Assembly (NCBI RefSeq): GCF_027943255.1
Contig: NC_072893.1
Span: 91,395,784 to 91,459,783, forward strand
DNA length: 64,000 nt
Direction of reading: 5' to 3'
Source: Anastrepha obliqua
Taxonomy: Eukaryota > Arthropoda > Insecta > Diptera > Tephritidae
Made by a program: the position numbers and the translations under genes. Under the pieces are notes generated by a model, which worked only from the letters and a program-made list of their open reading frames with translations, was not told where the DNA came from and did not search any database. This document shows positions 11,231-23,387 of the stretch, one piece after another (positions within the stretch are counted from its first letter, which is position 1; each line of letters begins with the position of its first letter).

Positions 11231-11350
11231 ATGAACAGCGACGGTAAAACAAAAATAAGCAGCGCTTTGAAAACTACAAAACCGGGGGAAAATGCAACAA
11301 AGCAACTAGTGAAGAAAGAGAGAAAGGAAAGCGACGCTGATAAGGAATTG
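11231..11350 (+). CDS. Candidate first coding exon of an unidentified host gene
   Basis: An ATG in a good fly start context (TTAAAAAATGAAC) opens exactly 40 codons, MNSDGKTKISSALKTTKPGE to ESDADKEL. These end at a GTGAGT donor (11351-11356) in phase 0. The peptide is very Lys/Glu/Ser-rich and likely disordered, with no signal peptide or membrane segment. Codon use looks ordinary for a fly gene, unlike the A-runs around it. No downstream exon was matched. The next strong + strand exon is 47 kb away, so linkage is unproven. The clean ATG-to-donor structure is the main evidence; a chance ORF beside a chance donor remains possible. Confidence 0.4.
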
Positions 11351-12719
11351 GTGAGTAAAAAACCATAAAATGAGAGATATTTAAAAATTAAGAAATACTA
11401 TATTAACATACTTACATTTGGAGTGCATAAAATTCGCGATTTATTATTAAAAGTTTAATTTAGTTAATTTGTTCTTTTTTTTGCACTTTTTATTTCTTAA
11501 GTAAATTTAAATTTTTCATATGCAATTTTTGCTATAAAAATAATTGCTGGTGGCTTTTGTATGAGGAAAGCGAGTGATATTAGTTGCCTATAAAACTAAT
11601 GAAATCAAAAATGTTGAAAATTTTCAAACAGTGCATAAAATATATAAATATAGAGAAATATATAAAAAAGATAATCAATAATGATCGATAGCTTTTTAAG
11701 TTATTGTGAGATCACCTGCTGACAGCCACAATCAAACTATAACTTTACGCCGAACTTCTCCCACACCATTGTAGTTCGCCCTCAGTATCTTTCTACAAAT
11801 ATACTCATCGAATTCGATATACATACACAAGTGATATACGAAAAGCACTGAGCCAAACCGTTCAGTACGATTCTGCTCGGTTAAGCTGAGCTAAGCTCAG
11901 TTAAAAACGACGCCATGTGAACTTGAAAACGTATAATTGTGCAGTAGATACAAAGTATGTTCAATTCTAAAAACCGGATGACGGAAAAAAGGTACACCAA
12001 TACAATGAAAGCGAATTAATTCTTCAAGTACTCGTGTTACATTCAAGAAAAATCAATCGGTGCTAAGTAATAGCAACAAGCAGCAAGCAGAAAGAATTAT
12101 TTCCAACGGCAATTAAAGCTTGCAAGGTGAAACAGGGCGGTGGCATAAACAGTTAACGAGCGTGCTTTGGATATCAAATCATCCGCGAAAATTTATGCTA
12201 AAAATGTAATAAGTAGTGAGGTAGTGTAGCGGAAAAAATGTATACGGCCAAAAACAAAGCAATTTGACAGTAAAAAATATTTCTACATGACCATAAATAT
12301 TTATATTTTATATAGCTCAGTCATTAGCCGAATGAGTTGTAGGGGTTCGATAACAGTGGAGCAAATTAAGGAAAAAATGTTCAAAAGATAAAATATCATA
12401 ATAATAAAAAGCAGAATCGGCGTATATTCCTTCTGTTGTTTTGTTTCGGCACTACTAAAATGTGAAAAGTGTGCGCAGCCTATAAATTATTTAAGTATTT
12501 TAAGTACCATTTTTTATATTGCAGTACTTGTGGTGTAAAACCACAGTGAGGGGCACAAATAATTTTCTTTTACGATATATTTTTAGAATGCGTGAGGCAG
12601 TTTTCCAGAACATAAAATTAATCATTAAAAAAAATTTCTACACCAGTGGGCGGAACGTAGTTAAGAAGATGTGCACTAAATTATAGGTCAACCCCATCCT
12701 TTTATATTTGTACAAGTAT
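11351..12719. other. Probable intron or 5' leader region without coding frame
   Basis: It starts with the GTGAGT donor. The stretch 11740-12260 is less AT-rich, with GCTCGGTTAAGCTGAGC-like motifs and AGCAACAAGCAGCAAGCAG, as in 5' leaders of fly genes, but it has no conserved ORF. A candidate alternative non-coding exon here is inference only. Confidence 0.3.
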
Positions 12720-12893
12720 ATACATATATACATTTGGCCCTTACTCCCTTTATTGTGTGTTTGGCCAAACTCTTCCGTAAATTTGTGGTATACGTCTTGA
12801 TGCTGTTCTCCAAATGGACGGAACTACAGAATTTTGTTTTATGTTGTGCTTTTTTATGGCAGAAATATACTCGAAGTTTTGCCATTGCAAAAA
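12720..12893 (-). mobile_element. tRNA-derived SINE, old 5'-truncated copy
   Basis: Read on the minus strand, the familiar body appears in order but mutated: GGCAAAACTTCGAGTATATT, TCTGCCATAAAAAAGC, ATTTGGAGAACAGCATCAAG, ACCACAAATTTACGG and TTGGCCAAACACACAAT, with a TATATATA tail. The tRNA-like head is missing. It has many more differences than copies 1-3, so it is an older insertion. Confidence 0.7.
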
Positions 12894-14024
12894 TGTAATT
12901 TCGAGAAAAACTCAAAAGAAGACAAGACGGAAGGCTAAATTTGGTCCAACCTGAACTTTGTATACCCGCGCACATTTTATAGCTTCTAAAATGTAGTCTT
13001 AAGAAGGGTTTACCCTCGTTAATATTTATGTCGAATTTAAAAAAAGGAGCCAGAAGCCCGTTTGGGCAAGTTCTATTAAGTCGTTATCGGCATGCAAGCA
13101 TATACACAAAAGTAGGTGAGGCACCACACATATTTTATAAATATCGCTGCGTTTTATAAGAGCTGGGATACCAAACTACCTTGAATAATGTTGAATACGT
13201 GCACCAGGACTCATTGGAATATATTACTTTTTGCTCGAATAGTCGTGCACATGGCCGAAGATACATGCAGACATGTCTAAATCGACTTTTTTATGCTGTT
13301 ACATAGAACTTTTATGTGAAAAAAATTATAATACATTTCCGCACAAGTGTGCGAGTATCAAAAAAAGATCCCGTACGCCATTTTGCAGTGTTGTCTGTAA
13401 ATAATCATAACTTCTTCAACTATTTAAATATTTGCGTGTATTTTAAAATTAAGAAAAATAAAAAATTCAAGGTTTTCAAAATTCCAAAGAAGAAGACAGG
13501 CATAAAAAATGTATGAGGGAAAATGCTATGCGATAAAATACGGTAGTGGAGGATATATTTATATGTATATATGTGGATTCTAGATGGTTAAGGCAAGCAA
13601 AAGGGCTATTGACGTATTAATTAATAATCGTAGAAATATTTACCTGGGTTTACCAAAATTGTTTTGCTTTGAAATAAAAACATTTACAATTAAACCGCCA
13701 GATACACAAATGTGTATTAAATTGGTTTTACTCGACAAAGAATATACTTGTCTATTTCAATTTAACAAATCAAATTTGTTTTCAAATAAAATTTTGTTCA
13801 AATATATTTTATCCTAAAAAATTATAAAACGTAATGAAATGAAAAAAAACCGAAAATATTTTCCTTTATAAGACCCTATACCAAAATTTTCTACATTGAA
13901 ATATTCTTAGATGTGTTGGATTCGCTGTTTGAAACACTGTTTGCTAGCGACTAAATAAGTAGATTCAGCAGTAATCAAATAATTTGTGGTTCGATGATAG
14001 GCCAAATATCGATTTTAGTACAAA
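12894..14024. other. Intergenic or intronic stretch without recognised gene
   Basis: AT-rich with Lys/Phe/Ile-rich chance ORFs at 13316-13516 and 13584-13817. Neither has a recognisable domain, good start context or splice sites. I do not call them genes. Confidence 0.4.
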
Positions 14025-15600
14025 ATTCTTCTTCTTCTTAATTGGCGCGATAACCGCTTACCCGATTTTAGCCGAGTTTAACAAAGCGCGCCAGTCGTTT
14101 CTTTCTCGTGCTAACCGGCGCCAGTTGGACACACTAAGTGAAACCAAGTCCTCTTCCACCTGATCTTTCCAACGCGAAGGAGGCACTTGTTGGCAAGAGA
14201 GAGAATACGTTGGATTTCAAGGCTGATATTTTTATCGGTATTGATGATGGTTCCTAAATATCAAACCTTTTACAACCCCCAAATCATAACTGTCAACAGT
14301 GACGTGGGTGCCGATACGCGAGTGCGCCGACTGTTTGTTTGATGACAGTATGTACTTAGTTTTGTCCTCGTTCACCACCAGAGCCATTCGCTTTGCCTCT
14401 TTATCCAGTTTGGAGAGGGCAGAACTAACAGTGCGGTTGTTAAGGCCGATGATGTCAACGACAGAAAACTAGTCCCACGGTAATTGGCACAGATTGCAGG
14501 ATCACCCTTCTTATGGATTGGGCAGAGCACACTTAAATTCCAATCGGCAGGCATGCTTTCATCCGACCATATTTTGCATAGAAGCTGATGCATGCACCTT
14601 ACCAGCTCCTCGCCGCCATGTTTGAATAGCTCAGTCCACAGTCCGTCGGTGCCCGCGGCTTTGTTGTTCTTTAGCCGCGTTATCGCTATTCTATACTTAT
14701 CTCTGTGACATGCACAGCTATCACTGTTTAGCAGGCTCGAGAAGTGTTCCCTCCATAATTTAAGTATGATCTGGATGTCAGTCACCAGGTCGCCGTATTT
14801 GTTTTTACAGGAAAACGCCCCGGACTTAAAACCTTCTGTAAGCCGCTGAACTTTCTGTTACAATTTTCGAGCGTTGTTCCTATTGGCCAGCATCTCAAGC
14901 TCCTCGCAGTCACGTATTTCGGCCACTCGTTTCTTCTTTCTGATAATACGTCTATGTTGCTTTCTTAGCTCTCGGTAGCGATCCCATATGGCTCGCGTTG
15001 CGCCTGTCGCAGAGTGGCTCTATAGGCAGCATCTGTCTGCAGCAGCATGACATTCCGCGTCGTACCAATTGTTTTTTCGGGCTCATCTGAGCCCGATTTC
15101 CTCTTCGGTGGCACTACCTCCGAGAGCAGGAGTGAGAGTCGAGTGACGAATCTTCTGGCTGTCCGTCAACCAGCCGGACAGAGGCACCTTCCCCATTAAG
15201 GGACCGGACATTCCAGGTGCAGTTATATTCCTGATTTCGTTTGCAGGGGGCGTCATCAGTAAAGGTAGTTCTCATCCGAAGCTTTTTATATCTTTTCATT
15301 GGGGACGAAATTTTAAATGGCGAGTCCCAAACCCAGCGCACAAAAAGCTATCCTGGAATTCTTCGCCTTCTCACGTTAGCTCACTCCCGAACGGGTATTC
15401 GGAAGCTACCCAGAGGATACTTGGGCTAATCTCGGGAGTTGTGAGCTGCTTGAACCATATGCAAAAGAATCGTCCTGGCCACTCCCAATAGCGATCAGTA
15501 ACTTTCCCCACTTGCGTGGACTTCTACACATAGAACCATCCTCCATCCAGTCCAAAATTACTTCCTGGAAGAAATTTCCAGTGAAAATAATGGTAAATCT
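14025..15600 (-). mobile_element. LINE (non-LTR retrotransposon) fragment, rearranged
   Basis: On the minus strand the order is: an endonuclease start (ending TWNVRSLNGEGASVRLVDGQ, 15150-15300), a region of basic short frames, a reverse transcriptase block (14460-14785) and a C-terminal block SRWKDQVEEDLVSLSVSNWR near 14100-14170. The element ends near TTCTTCTTCTTA at about 14025-14040. Large internal parts of endonuclease and reverse transcriptase are missing, so this is a decayed or deleted copy. The TWNVRSL start and RWKDQVEEDL end together suit an RTE- or CR1-like LINE of insects; the exact clade is not settled. Confidence 0.75.
14460..14785 (-). pseudogene. LINE reverse transcriptase fragment
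   Basis: The minus-strand frame gives MTDIQIILKLWREHFSSLLN, AITRLKNNKAAGTDGLWTEL and WNLSVLCPIHKKGDPAICAN followed by YRG. The motifs K-x-NKAxGxDGL and I-HKKGDP-x-x-x-NYRG are hallmarks of the N-terminal part of non-LTR reverse transcriptases. After YRG the frame is joined by a deletion to VNEDKTKYILSSNKQ-like sequence in another frame, which is normally about 100 residues beyond the catalytic YADD box. That box is absent, so the product cannot be a polymerase. Confidence 0.8.
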
Positions 15601-16264
15601 CTATCTACTTATATGCGATTAGTATCGATAATTTTGTGAAGTATCCAATAGTCGAAGAATGCAAAAGGCTTTGATGAGCTTTTCTAAAACTTATACAAAT
15701 TATTATTTGAATAGTATTGGTAGACATCGCTGTGAAGTTCTATACAGCTGGTAGTCATTTTGAATTAGGACACGAGCAAACTGTAGACCAGTAAACCATT
15801 AAACGAACAAACTGATGTAAAGGATTTTTTCTAGTGCGAGCGCAATTGCGTTATCTCCAAAATCACCATATGTTGTGGGTGCAGCCGTTGATCCATCAAT
15901 TTTCGTAAGAAGAAAATATGCTTCTTTATATACAATGATTTGATCTGATGAAATTGGATTTAGTTTGCATACTGAGTATTCTCAATTCCAATATGCTGAT
16001 TAGGTCAAGTAGTAATAAGTTCTCAAATAAAAATTCAAGCCAACTATTCAAAATACAAAACTCTATCCCGACGACCTTATAAGATAATCGAAATAGACAA
16101 AACAAAGTAAACTTCAATATTCGCAAAATTGTCAAACCAATCGTCAATGCCCCACATATTACTCATGCGACTTTTAAAACTTTAGTAAGACCGACGCTCT
16201 AATATATTATTAAACTTACGTAGATAAGCTAGAATCCATCAAAAATAATTCTTTTTTTTTACTT
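15601..16264. other. Stretch between two LINE fragments
   Basis: AT-rich. No frame longer than chance and no transposon ends were recognised. Confidence 0.4.
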
Positions 16265-16566
16265 TAGAGGTTTAAGGCAGGATTATATGATTTTGATCAT
16301 CAATCTTCCCAATTTTGCTAGTCGCAGGAAAATGCTTTATTGTTAAATAGCTCACAAAGTAAATTTCTAACCCATTTGATCCTGCAGGAGTTAATCTTAA
16401 TGCTCTCTTTCGACTTTCACGGCACATTACGGCTCTTGTTTTTAAACCCGGTAAAACAAACTACGGTCTTAATGAAGCATTTAGATCCTTATGACTAAAT
16501 TTTAACCCTCATTTCAGCACTTATGACATACTGGACTCTCTTTTCACTGTTAAGAAAACGATGCTA
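16265..16566 (+). pseudogene. LINE C-terminal fragment
   Basis: A broken frame reads SRRKMLYC near 16320, then DPAGVNLNALFRLSRHITAL, VFKPGKTNYGLNEAFRSL and HFSTYDILDSLFTVKK. The spacing of SRR, a middle 'V-LF-L', '(R/K)TNYGLNE' and a final 'D-LDS' block matches the tail found after the polymerase domain of Jockey-type LINEs. One stop (TGA near 16492) and at least one frameshift are present. It is the 3' end of a truncated insertion. Family match is by pattern only. Confidence 0.4.
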
Positions 16567-18883
16567 TACACGCTCAATAAATTGGCAAAATGGTATATTT
16601 CAAAATTTTTTTTTCAGCTAATCAGTTTTTGCTGTTGCTGGACAGCTTTGATCTTCTGCCTTTCTTGATCCAGCACCAAACCAAAAATGATCTATACTTC
16701 ATGCGGACTGTGCCCACTGTTCACAAGTAAACCTATTGGAGTGCTGTCATATGCATACAGGTTGGTCGCCGTAGGCTTCTCATTCTGTTTCTACTATTCT
16801 GAAATTGTGGGATAAAGTGCGAGGCTATTAAAGCAGGCAAAAAGGGGGGAAGCTTTTAACCTAATGATAATGAATATGAGCAATACTCGTACACAACACG
16901 CTAAAAGATAATTCTAATTTGTCTCAATCACAATCGGAAAACGAAAAAAGTGCTTATATGAATATCTCATCAAACACAACTAAAAAACCAGCGAAAGCTC
17001 CGCCACCCTACTCCCGTTGGTAGCACAGGTGTGCACACATACATATATACGCATGCATCATACATACACATCTATCTAAGAAATAAGCAAAGCTTAGCTA
17101 AAAGTTGGCGAATGGGGGAGTGAGACTGGGTTGGCGCACTCTGCTCAGGTGGCTAACGGCAAAGAAAATTAAAAGCTCAACGTGCTAAAGCACCCGTCTT
17201 CTAAGAGTTTGCATTTCGTTCCAGAGTGGGAAATACTCATACGAGTACTCACAGAGAGCGAGAGCGGTAAATCGTTAGCGCCACTTTGAAATTGTAAATT
17301 TTGTTAGTAAATGGAAGTTTGTTACTAAAGTATTTTTGTGTGTGTTTCTTTTTTGTGCAGCCGAGTTGAGCGATTATTATGTTGCACTGCATTTAATCTT
17401 ATGTTAGGCACTTGGGGTGTTGCTGCTGATCGCAAGTTGTTATGGTGCACAAATCGCAACAGATTGTTGAGGTACGCGCGCGCAAACTCGCAAAGTCGCA
17501 AAACCGCCAAGTCGTCAAGTCATACATTTCATTGTACGTTTTCTTTGAACCATTTTTCTTCGCGATACACACCAAAGCAGCCGCGCCTCACATGAGCTCG
17601 GCAATCTGCATCCCAACCCAACTAATTCATTCATACATAAAGAATTTTTAATAATCGGGCGCCAATGGACGTCAATCGCGCAATCGCTTTGTTGTGGGTG
17701 CGCGGGCGGATCATCGCTTTGGGGTGGTGAATCGAACAAAAAGTAAGGACAGTGAATCAATTGGCTACACGACGCGCGGGCAAGCAGTCGCCGCGTATAC
17801 AACAACAAAATCATTAACTGTGAATAATTCAATTAGAGATACGTACTTATATATAAATGACAGTTTGGTTTTCGGTTTCGATTTCATTTTCGATAGCAGC
17901 GTGTGAGAGAAAAAGCGCATCTAAAGCTTCCTGTTCTGATATGCATATTCTTCAATCAATGCGTGTGCATGTATGTATGCATGTGCTCGAATCACTGCGT
18001 TAAAAGTTACTTATTTGCTGGAAATCATTTGAAAACTCAGTGAAATAGTTGTGCGCGTGTGCAATTGATGTGTGGAGTGTGTGAACGCGGAAAACTAGAA
18101 ACGTGAAGCGTTTCTGACTGCAAGGTGGAACTATTTTTTTATTTATTTTTTTTTTTTTTTTGAAAATTATTGTTAAAAAAATAATAATAAAAGATTTGCC
18201 TCAATTGAAAATAGCGCAAGTAATAAAAATTTAAAACTATCAAAAAGTAAACTTGTACAATATAACATATTCTCAATACAGTAACAAGAACAACAAAAAA
18301 CTAAAAACAATGCATTTTTGCTGAACAAACTTTTTTATTTAGAGTTAAAGGCTATGCGGGTGGTGCTCTATACTGAATATATAAAATCTTGATAGAACTT
18401 TGATGTCGGACTTGTTTTTAACTAACGTAGTTTTATGTTCCTACGCAACAACAACAACAACATCGATACCTGCTAGTGCACTTTAAACTGAGATTCAATT
18501 TATCTCTCGAATTTTGCAAATAAACCATTTTTATGTGTTTAGGAAAATCACAAGATTTTTTTTCAAATTAAAAATATAATACAAATGTATGTAGTAGACA
18601 GTTGTGCTCATACACATACTTATGCATATGTATTTAACAATCGAAAAAAGTCACGAAGGGCGAAACCAGATTTTCATGTAAATTCTAATCTTAACCAGAT
18701 AAAAAATTGAAATATTGGTGATTGATGCCGACAATATTAGGTTTCTGACTTTTATTGCACACTCAGAGGATCCTCAAGTTCGTATCTTGAATCTACTGTT
18801 TTTCGTCTTATTTATTAATGATGATTTATTAATGTTTCTCCTCATCAAAATAACTGTTTTACGCGGATGAATATCATATCATA
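16567..18883. other. Non-coding stretch with a GC-richer patch
   Basis: Mostly AT-rich and gene-free. The part 17150-18130 is visibly richer in GC and CG dinucleotides, with GAGAGCGAGAGCGG and GCGCGCAAACTCGC motifs, and resembles a fly promoter and 5' leader (see the separate entry). A CAACAA run lies at 18447-18463. No coding frame has family features. Confidence 0.4.
17150..18130 (+). promoter_or_regulatory. Possible promoter or alternative non-coding first exon
   Basis: GAGA-type motifs (AGAGAGCGAGAGCGG near 17252-17267) are followed by CG-rich leader-like sequence. An initiator-like TCAGTG lies near 18036, and a donor-like GCAAG|GTGGAA near 18122-18132. Translations are short and without domains, so any exon here would be untranslated. 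This is inference from composition. Confidence 0.2.
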
Positions 18884-19778
18884 CAGGGTGGGCCATATAG
18901 CGTTTGCTTTTTGAAACACCTATTTTTTTGAGATGGTAACACCAATGGCATGTCAAATGTGTTCATAATTTACTTAAAGGTTTGACATTTACGAAATGGG
19001 ACGCTATACGCTTGAACGAAATTAGGAAATATTGAAAACCTATTTCCAAAGTGCTGAGTCTTCTTCTTATTTTCTGATTTTCACATCGGTGGCTACGTCA
19101 ATAAGCAAAACTGTCGGATTTGGGTCTCAGAAAATCCACACGTTACTGCAAAGAAGCAAATGCATCCACAACGAGTCACTGTTGGGTGCGGTTTTTGGTC
19201 TGGCGGCATCATCGGGCCATTTTTTTCGAAAATGAGCGAGGAGCCGCAGTTACGGTAAACGGCGAGCGTTACCGTGAGATGCTCAACGAGTTGTTTCCAA
19301 AAATTGAAGAGGATGACATGGACGACATTTGGTTTCCACAGGACGGTGCAACTTGTCACACTGCCAAAGTTACACTCGAACTTTTGGCTACCGTTTTTGA
19401 AAACCGAATAATCAGCCGAAATTCCGATATCAATTGGCCGCCTTGGAGCTGTGATTAAAGCCCATTGGACTATTTTTTGTGAGGAACCGTTAAGGACAAA
19501 TGCTATGCGAACCATCCAGAGATGATTGCTGCTTTAAAACACGAAATCGAAGTTGCCATTCATGAAATTGGAGCCCAAACAATCGAAAATGTGCTTAAAA
19601 ATTGGGTTGATCGAATGGCCTACTGTAAAGCCAGTCGTGGCAGTAATTTGAACGATATTATTTTTCATTCATAAATGACAATGTTCAATCTTCAAAATAA
19701 AAAAAAAGTTTGAAAAATATTGATTAGTTTTTTTTTTTATAGCCAATTCAAAAAGCAAATTCTACATGGCCCACCCTA
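18884..19778 (+). mobile_element. Rosa-like (DD41D) mariner element, 895 bp
   Basis: The left end CAGGGTGGGCCATATAG and the complement of the right end, TAGGGTGGGCCATGTAG, are inverted repeats; both continue to TTTGCTTTTTGAA (about 30 bp). TA flanks both sides (18882-18883, 19779-19780). The coding strand is + and the transposase gene is deleted and broken. Its ends differ from those at 3111, 23388 and 40335 although the protein is of the same type, so it represents a separate subfamily. Confidence 0.9.
18996..19674 (+). pseudogene. Rosa-like transposase, broken
   Basis: It starts MGRYTLERN, then a stop, then EILKTYFQSAES. A deletion joins this start to LFSDFHIGGYVNKQNCRIW (first catalytic Asp region), VTVNGERYREMLNELFPKI, DIWFPQDGATCHTAKVTLEL (second Asp), ISRNSDINWPPWSCD, a stop, SPLDYFL, another stop, and ENVLKNWVDRMAYCKASRG to IIFHS. 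Residues between the Asp of PQDGAT and the Asp of SPLD number about 41, the DD41D spacing of rosa-type elements. At least two frameshifts, one at a seven-T run near 19220, and three stops disable it. Confidence 0.85.
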
Positions 19779-19780
19779 TA

Positions 19781-20704
19781 TATCGAGTAGTAAGTCTTTT
19801 AATTCTCAATTGATGCAAATCGATATCGATGTAGTTAGCAATTAGTCCATCAGCAATCGTCTTTTGTCGAACAGGAACACATTTTTTCCGTTACTTATGC
19901 TAAACGCTGCAATGTCATTCAAATCTCTTACGAGACCTGGAAGTAGTTTTTGAGTCAAAGTCAATATTTGCTAATCAAATTAATTTTATTATTATAAATC
20001 GTATTACATGCTTCCTTTTATAAGGCGTCGTGGTTTGAAATTCACCGACCTGTATAAACTGAAACTTTTATATGGGGCCTTTGTACGTGCCAGGCTTGTG
20101 TGCGCGTTTTTCGTCTAGTCAGCTCATACTGATAGAATTGAGTGAAAACGAAAACTATTCTTATTTTTATTCTTATTCTTATTCTTATACTTATCTGATC
20201 CTATACTCGCCTATGAATCAAGATGCTTCTTGATGAGCTTAAAAACCTGGCAAAATAGGGGAATATCGCTTTCTAGGCTTTCGTTTTCGATTTAGTCTTT
20301 AGAGAATATTTTTAGTATATCTGCAGCCCTCCTATACTCAGAGTTTTTACATATTAGTATTTTTTAAAGCATTTTATGTACGAAACGCTCCCATTGCTAG
20401 GGCCCTAATTGAGTTCAACAGAATAAATGTGTTGATATTTAAAAAAAACGCTTTACGAATTCTTTGAATTTTTGTTTTTTCTAATTAATATTAATTTTAA
20501 TTTTTTACTCATTTTTGAAATTAATAATTTTTATTGGATTCATTGGCTAATAAATAAAACCCTAAGAAACGCTCGACCACTAGCTTGCTGTTTGGTATGC
20601 AACTCCGAAGGCAGACACAACTTTAGCAATTGGCGCATGACAAATAAAATTGTAAAAGTGACCATATTGATCTATTGTATGCTTATGAATTGTACCAGCT
20701 CCTT
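19781..20704. other. Stretch without recognised gene
   Basis: AT-rich, with an imperfect (TTCTTA)n / (TTATTC)n run at about 20157-20192. Short ORFs have no features. Confidence 0.45.
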
Positions 20705-21840
20705 CTGAGGGAGTGATTGAAGGTCTTCATCTATAAGCATGAACTTTTTAAAAATGAGGTGTTCTATAGACTCCTCATCTTCGCAGCAAAATCTGCAGGT
20801 GCTGGTGTTAGTTATGCCTAATTTATGTATGTAAGTGTTTGTTGCAGGTGAAGTAACCCGTGACGGCGCCTGTGAGAGTGCGACTGCTCTTTTTGTTTAA
20901 CGTGAGTGCCATGTTAGCTCTTTTAGCATTGAAACTTATGAACTTTTTGGAGTATCTAAGACCCTCTACGTTGTTCCAATGCTGATTTATTAGAGTTTTG
21001 GCCCAGTATTTTACTTTTTGTTTTAGGCTGTTTTCGTTAAATCCAAACATGGGACTAGGTCCGATGAAATTTACATATGCCCCTTTTTTGGCTTGAAAAT
21101 CTGCCTTTTCATTGCCGTCATATCCCTCATGTCCTGGTACCTAAATTACACCTACACCATAAGGTGTTTTTGATCCATCAGTGTACCATTTTTGTGAATC
21201 ATCATTCATCCATTTTGGGTTTGTTTTCCACTCGATCCTCTCAGGAAAGCTAACTGTGTATCCTTTTGTGAAACATAGGGTTGGGCCAATGGGGTCTGAA
21301 ACTTGAGCCATGCTTGTGGTATTTTTGATTTTATTTAGGATACTTAGGTGACCAGTGAGGTTGCCCAATTTGAAATTTTCTTTCATGTGTAGCATGAGTG
21401 CTTGCGTAGCTGCTTCCTCTTGGATTGCTATACGAAGTGGTGGGAGATTAAGTAGTGCTTCCATGCCAGCTGTTGGGGTAGTTCTCATAGCCCCTGTGGC
21501 GCATAGGCAAGTAAGCCTTTATACTTTTCTCAGTTTGGTTATCGCTGTTTTTTGAATAGATTTGTTCCACCATACTAGTGCCCCATGCAGTATGATTGGT
21601 CTAACCATTTGGGTGTATATCCAGAGGGTCATACTAATGCTGAGGCCCCGGGATCTCCCTAGTAATTGTTTGGTTGTCCACAAAGATTTCGTGGCTTTTT
21701 TTGTTATATTATTTATATGTGATTCTCAAGTGAGTTTTTTATCTAAGGTTAAACCTAGATACATGACCTCTTCCTTTAGTTCACTGTTTCCAAAAGTTAT
21801 AAAACTGTTTCTTATTTTTTCATAAAAGACTTTCCCGCTA
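20705..21840 (-). pseudogene. LINE fragment: reverse transcriptase end and RNase H remnant
   Basis: Minus-strand frames read in order: YLGLTLDKKLTWESHINNIT with RPIILHGALVW (end of the polymerase domain, 21540-21790), GMEALLNLPPLRIAIQEEAA (21450), KWYTDGSKTPYGVGVI (RNase H start with its catalytic Asp, about 21145-21200), then VPGHEGYDGNEKADFQAKKG (RNase H end, about 21075-21140), the KYWAKTLINQHW and FCCEDEESIEHLIF tail. The middle of RNase H is deleted, so T-D-G-S and VPGH abut. Stops and shifts separate the blocks. A LINE with a C-terminal RNase H suits the I, R1, LOA or Jockey groups. Confidence 0.75.
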
Positions 21841-22235
21841 CGCATATATATATTCTATCAAAAAACTACGAGGAATTGATCTTTAAAAAGTCCGTTTATA
21901 TGAGCAGTTAAAATTCCAAACAAAGGGAAGACAGTAAATAAATGTTTGGACTTAACTTCTTCCGAAATATGAATGTACATAAGGATGTATATCGGACAGA
22001 ATAACCGAAGTTACTGGAAATGAAATGGCAGATAAATTTCCAGTATTTATAGATCAAGTGCCATAATCTTCCCTTGAAAAAGGTAACTTCTCCTCTCTTA
22101 TTTAGGAAGCAGAGGAACTCCACTGAACACACTGGAACAATCAACCGGGTTTATCGAAATCAAAATCTGTGAGAGGTTGCTTTACTTAAACTCAAACCAA
22201 TTAAAACATTGTATGGAATTAAACAAGAGTAATTT

Positions 22236-22561
22236 GGCTGCCGTAGCCGAATGGGTTGGTACGTGATTACCATTCGGAATTCACAGAGAGAACGTCGGTT
22301 CGAATCTCGGTGAAAACACCAAAATTAAGAAAAACATTTTTCTAATAGCGGTCGCCTCTCGGCAGGCAATGGCAAACCTCCGAGTGTATTTCTGCCATGA
22401 AAAAGCTCTTCAAAAAACAATCATTTGCCGTTCGGAGTCGGCTTGAAACTGTAGGTCCCTCCATTTGTGGAACAACAGCAAGGCGCACACCACGAATACG
22501 AGGAGGAGCTCGGCCAAACACCCAAAAAGGGTGTACGCGCCAATTATATGGTATATATATA
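22236..22561 (+). mobile_element. tRNA-derived SINE, copy 2, with target duplication
   Basis: Full-length: tRNA-like head (GTAGCCGAATGGGTTGGT; GGTTCGAATCTCGG), complete body and a TATATATATA tail. TAATTT occurs just before the element (22230-22235) and again at its end (22562-22567), a likely 6-bp target-site duplication. It has low divergence from the copies at 10055 and 31092. Confidence 0.9.
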
Positions 22562-22799
22562 TAATTTTAGAATCATCATCGTCATATTTTTGTAGATTAA
22601 ATTATCATCTTAATAACCTGGAAATATACGCTAATGGCATGTTTTTCAAATCATGTGATTTGAATTCGGTGCGGCTTGTAAAATATTTTTGAATATTTGC
22701 AATGATCCGAGATAAATTCTTCAAATGGAGACTGCGAAAAACACATCATTTGCGACATATTTAACGATTTAGTGTCAAACATTTCCCTTGAACTTAAGA

Positions 22800-23060
22800 A
22801 AATTTGTTCTCATTTTTCTGTGTCCAATTTAGAAGCTTAATATCAATTGCTACTATCCTCTTGCAAGCAGATTTAAGCATTAGAAATTTTTGCGAGCGAA
22901 CGACTTCGAAGCGGCATATCTTTAAAATTTGTTTCAATAATGCTCGATTTATAGACAACACTGCGCGCTCTGTAGTTTTTCTATCGGAATTGGTTGATGA
23001 TTTCCTCACTGTCTTTAATGCTCTTAAAACCAAGAATATGAGCTGGGTACCTGGTCACTT
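22800..23060 (+). pseudogene. Possible LINE RNase H scrap
   Basis: One + frame reads SELVDDFLTVFNALKTKNMS followed directly by WVPGHLNIGAA. (M/Q)SWVPGHxxI with a preceding 'ALK' helix resembles the last part of the LINE RNase H domain, where WVPGHxxIxGNExAD is expected. Here the GNExAD part is missing. The rest of the frame is not recognisable. It could be chance outside WVPGH. Confidence 0.3.
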
Positions 23061-23387
23061 GAACATCGGAGCTGCGACGCCAAAAACTAGGAATTAAATC
23101 AGTATGTCACGGATACTTTACTTTGCTTCTCAGTAAACTGAGAAATGCCGGAAGCCATTAGTTGTGAATGTGTAGCTATAGCTAGATGAGAATTTAACCA
23201 ATTAGTAGTTGTAAACTTTGAACTATTTAAAATATAGAATAACTAACCTAAGGAACCGTTCGAGTTCCAAGCAGAGCGACCGTGCTGTTGAGATTTAATG
23301 TCGAGAAAAATATTCCGAGCCTTGTGAGCAACAGATGGTACGTTACCGATTGTTGAAGTCGCGTGCTCAGATTTACTGAAGCAAGTA

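Noticed and set aside
13316..13817. Two Lys/Phe-rich ORFs of 66 and 77 codons
   Set aside because: AT-rich chance frames with no start context, domain or splice structure.
17338..17906. Several ORFs of 60-105 codons on both strands
   Set aside because: They overlap one another, have no domain or splice sites, and come from a GC-richer patch with fewer stops.
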